Origin: Gemmatimonadota bacterium
Lineage (GTDB): Bacteria; Gemmatimonadota; Gemmatimonadetes; Gemmatimonadales; GWC2-71-9
Assembly (NCBI GenBank): GCA_003221995.1
Contig: QHUR01000033.1
Location: 1-44,427 of the forward strand
Direction of reading: 5' to 3'
DNA: 44,427 nt
Part shown: positions 43,789-44,427 of the stretch, in pieces
Numbering within the stretch: position 1 is the first letter of the stretch
How the letters are laid out: each line of letters begins with the position of its first letter
Notes under the pieces: generated by a model
What the model was told of the DNA's origin: nothing
The model's database searches: none
What the model saw: only the letters and a program-made list of their open reading frames with translations
Position numbers and translations under genes: made by a program

Positions 43789-44427
43789 CTAATTCCTCAA
43801 CCAGATGGTTGATGAAATGTAGGGTCCTCGCCCTACCCACGCCAGGTTCTCCGGTACGCGCGGTAGCCCCTGAGTGAGGAAGCGGATGAGGAAGCGATTT
43901 GTCTCTGCCGGGGCCTCTTCCTGCACCGCATGGCCGGCGTGAGGAACGATGACAAAGGCTGCGCGCAGGAGCTGAGCGGCAATGGCCCGGCCCGCGCCGA
44001 GCGGAACCCAGCGGTCCTCGGCACCCCAGATGAGGAGCGTCGCGGGCTGGATCCGCTCGAGGCGGCCGTCCAGGGCGTTGAAGTCAAACTCGCGCAGCAC
44101 CGCTCGCAGCGCGGCGCCGTAGGCAGGGTACGCAACCGCAGCATAGTACTGATCGACGTCCGCGGGCGTGACCTTCTCTGGATCGGCGTAAGTGGACCGG
44201 AGGAGCCGCTCAGTGAGGCTGCGGCCGCGGAACGACACCATCAGGGGGCCGAGCACGGGCCAGCGGGCCACCTTGAACAGCAGGGGTTCGCGGGCGCCGA
44301 GTCCGGCCGCGCCGATGAGCACGAGGCCGCGGACGCGCCGCGGGTCGCGGATCGCTACCTCGGCGGCGATCGCGCCCCCCATCGAGTGTCCCACCAGCAC
44401 GGCATCCTGAATGTGAAGCGAGTCCAG
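43789..44427 (-). CDS. Alpha/beta hydrolase (5' partial)
   Basis: The C-terminal 212 codons of an alpha/beta-fold hydrolase; the frame continues to the window edge (LDSLHIQDAVLVGHSMGG), so the N-terminus lies outside and the GTG at 44400 is not the start. Nucleophile Ser in GHSMGG, acid in LLIWGAEDRWVPLGAG and His in VPHAGHAVQEEAP form the triad. The cap region is of the short, epoxide-hydrolase/lipase-like kind. Substrate cannot be inferred. The TetR gene follows on the same strand. Confidence 0.9.
   Translation of the reverse strand: MDSLHIQDAVLVGHSMGGAIAAEVAIRDPRRVRGLVLIGAAGLGAREPLLFKVARWPVLGPLMVSFRGRSLTERLLRSTYADPEKVTPADVDQYYAAVAYPAYGAALRAVLREFDFNALDGRLERIQPATLLIWGAEDRWVPLGAGRAIAAQLLRAAFVIVPHAGHAVQEEAPAETNRFLIRFLTQGLPRVPENLAWVGRGPYISSTIWLRN

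Overview
The window is very GC-rich, almost fully coding chromosomal DNA (41 genes called; only one gap slightly over 300 bp). It looks like the core chromosome of a free-living, probably aerobic, heterotrophic bacterium. Fused E1 alpha-beta dehydrogenase, a bactofilin beside ParAB, a PASTA-less PknB-type kinase, a bacterial deoxyhypusine-synthase-like enzyme, frequent GTG/TTG starts and 4-bp gene overlaps, together with TATATT-type -10 boxes directly in front of ATG codons, resemble Gemmatimonadota. That assignment is my inference; no rRNA or other phylogenetic marker was tested.

Layout. (1) 1-4867: the 3' end of a SUF iron-sulfur operon (sufD partial, sufS, sufU) running without a gap into an ABC-2 exporter pair. 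(2) 4868-5460: a four-helix-bundle S23-type gene flanked by a 24-nt near-perfect inverted repeat, a possible small mobile cassette. (3) 5461-10427: mnmG, two canonical parS sites, then parA-parB-M23 peptidase-bactofilin, closed by a strong hairpin terminator. This joins chromosome segregation, envelope hydrolase and cytoskeleton functions and suggests proximity to oriC. (4) 10568-14042: a Nif3-like protein and an MFS transporter, facing a minus-strand queG operon with two small unknown proteins. (5) 14133-21403: seven tightly packed plus-strand genes: fold-type I PLP enzyme, LOG protein, deoxyhypusine-synthase-like enzyme, MFS transporter, ATP-grasp ligase, multi-zinc-ribbon HExxH peptidase, Asp/Glu racemase-family enzyme. 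This is my best candidate for an undescribed pathway.

(6) 21390-28771: glpD on the minus strand; thiolase plus FadJ-type multifunctional enzyme (beta-oxidation), proline dehydrogenase, a small unknown protein and rsgA on the plus strand. (7) 28728-32776: a MazG-like protein divergent from DUF1015, a DJ-1/PfpI protein, a small helical protein and a lipoprotein amidohydrolase. (8) 32786-38575: a flavin reductase divergent from a fused E1 2-oxoacid dehydrogenase, followed by a 1033-residue membrane protein with a spermidine-synthase-like domain and a repeat-like tail. (9) 38572-44427: a Ser/Thr kinase (minus), Lon protease (plus), and a TetR regulator with a partial alpha/beta hydrolase (minus).

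No tRNA, rRNA, CRISPR array, IS transposase or phage gene was seen. Most genes are linked by overlaps of 1-20 bp, so translational coupling is the rule. Long antisense ORFs in the track are attributed to high-GC codon bias.
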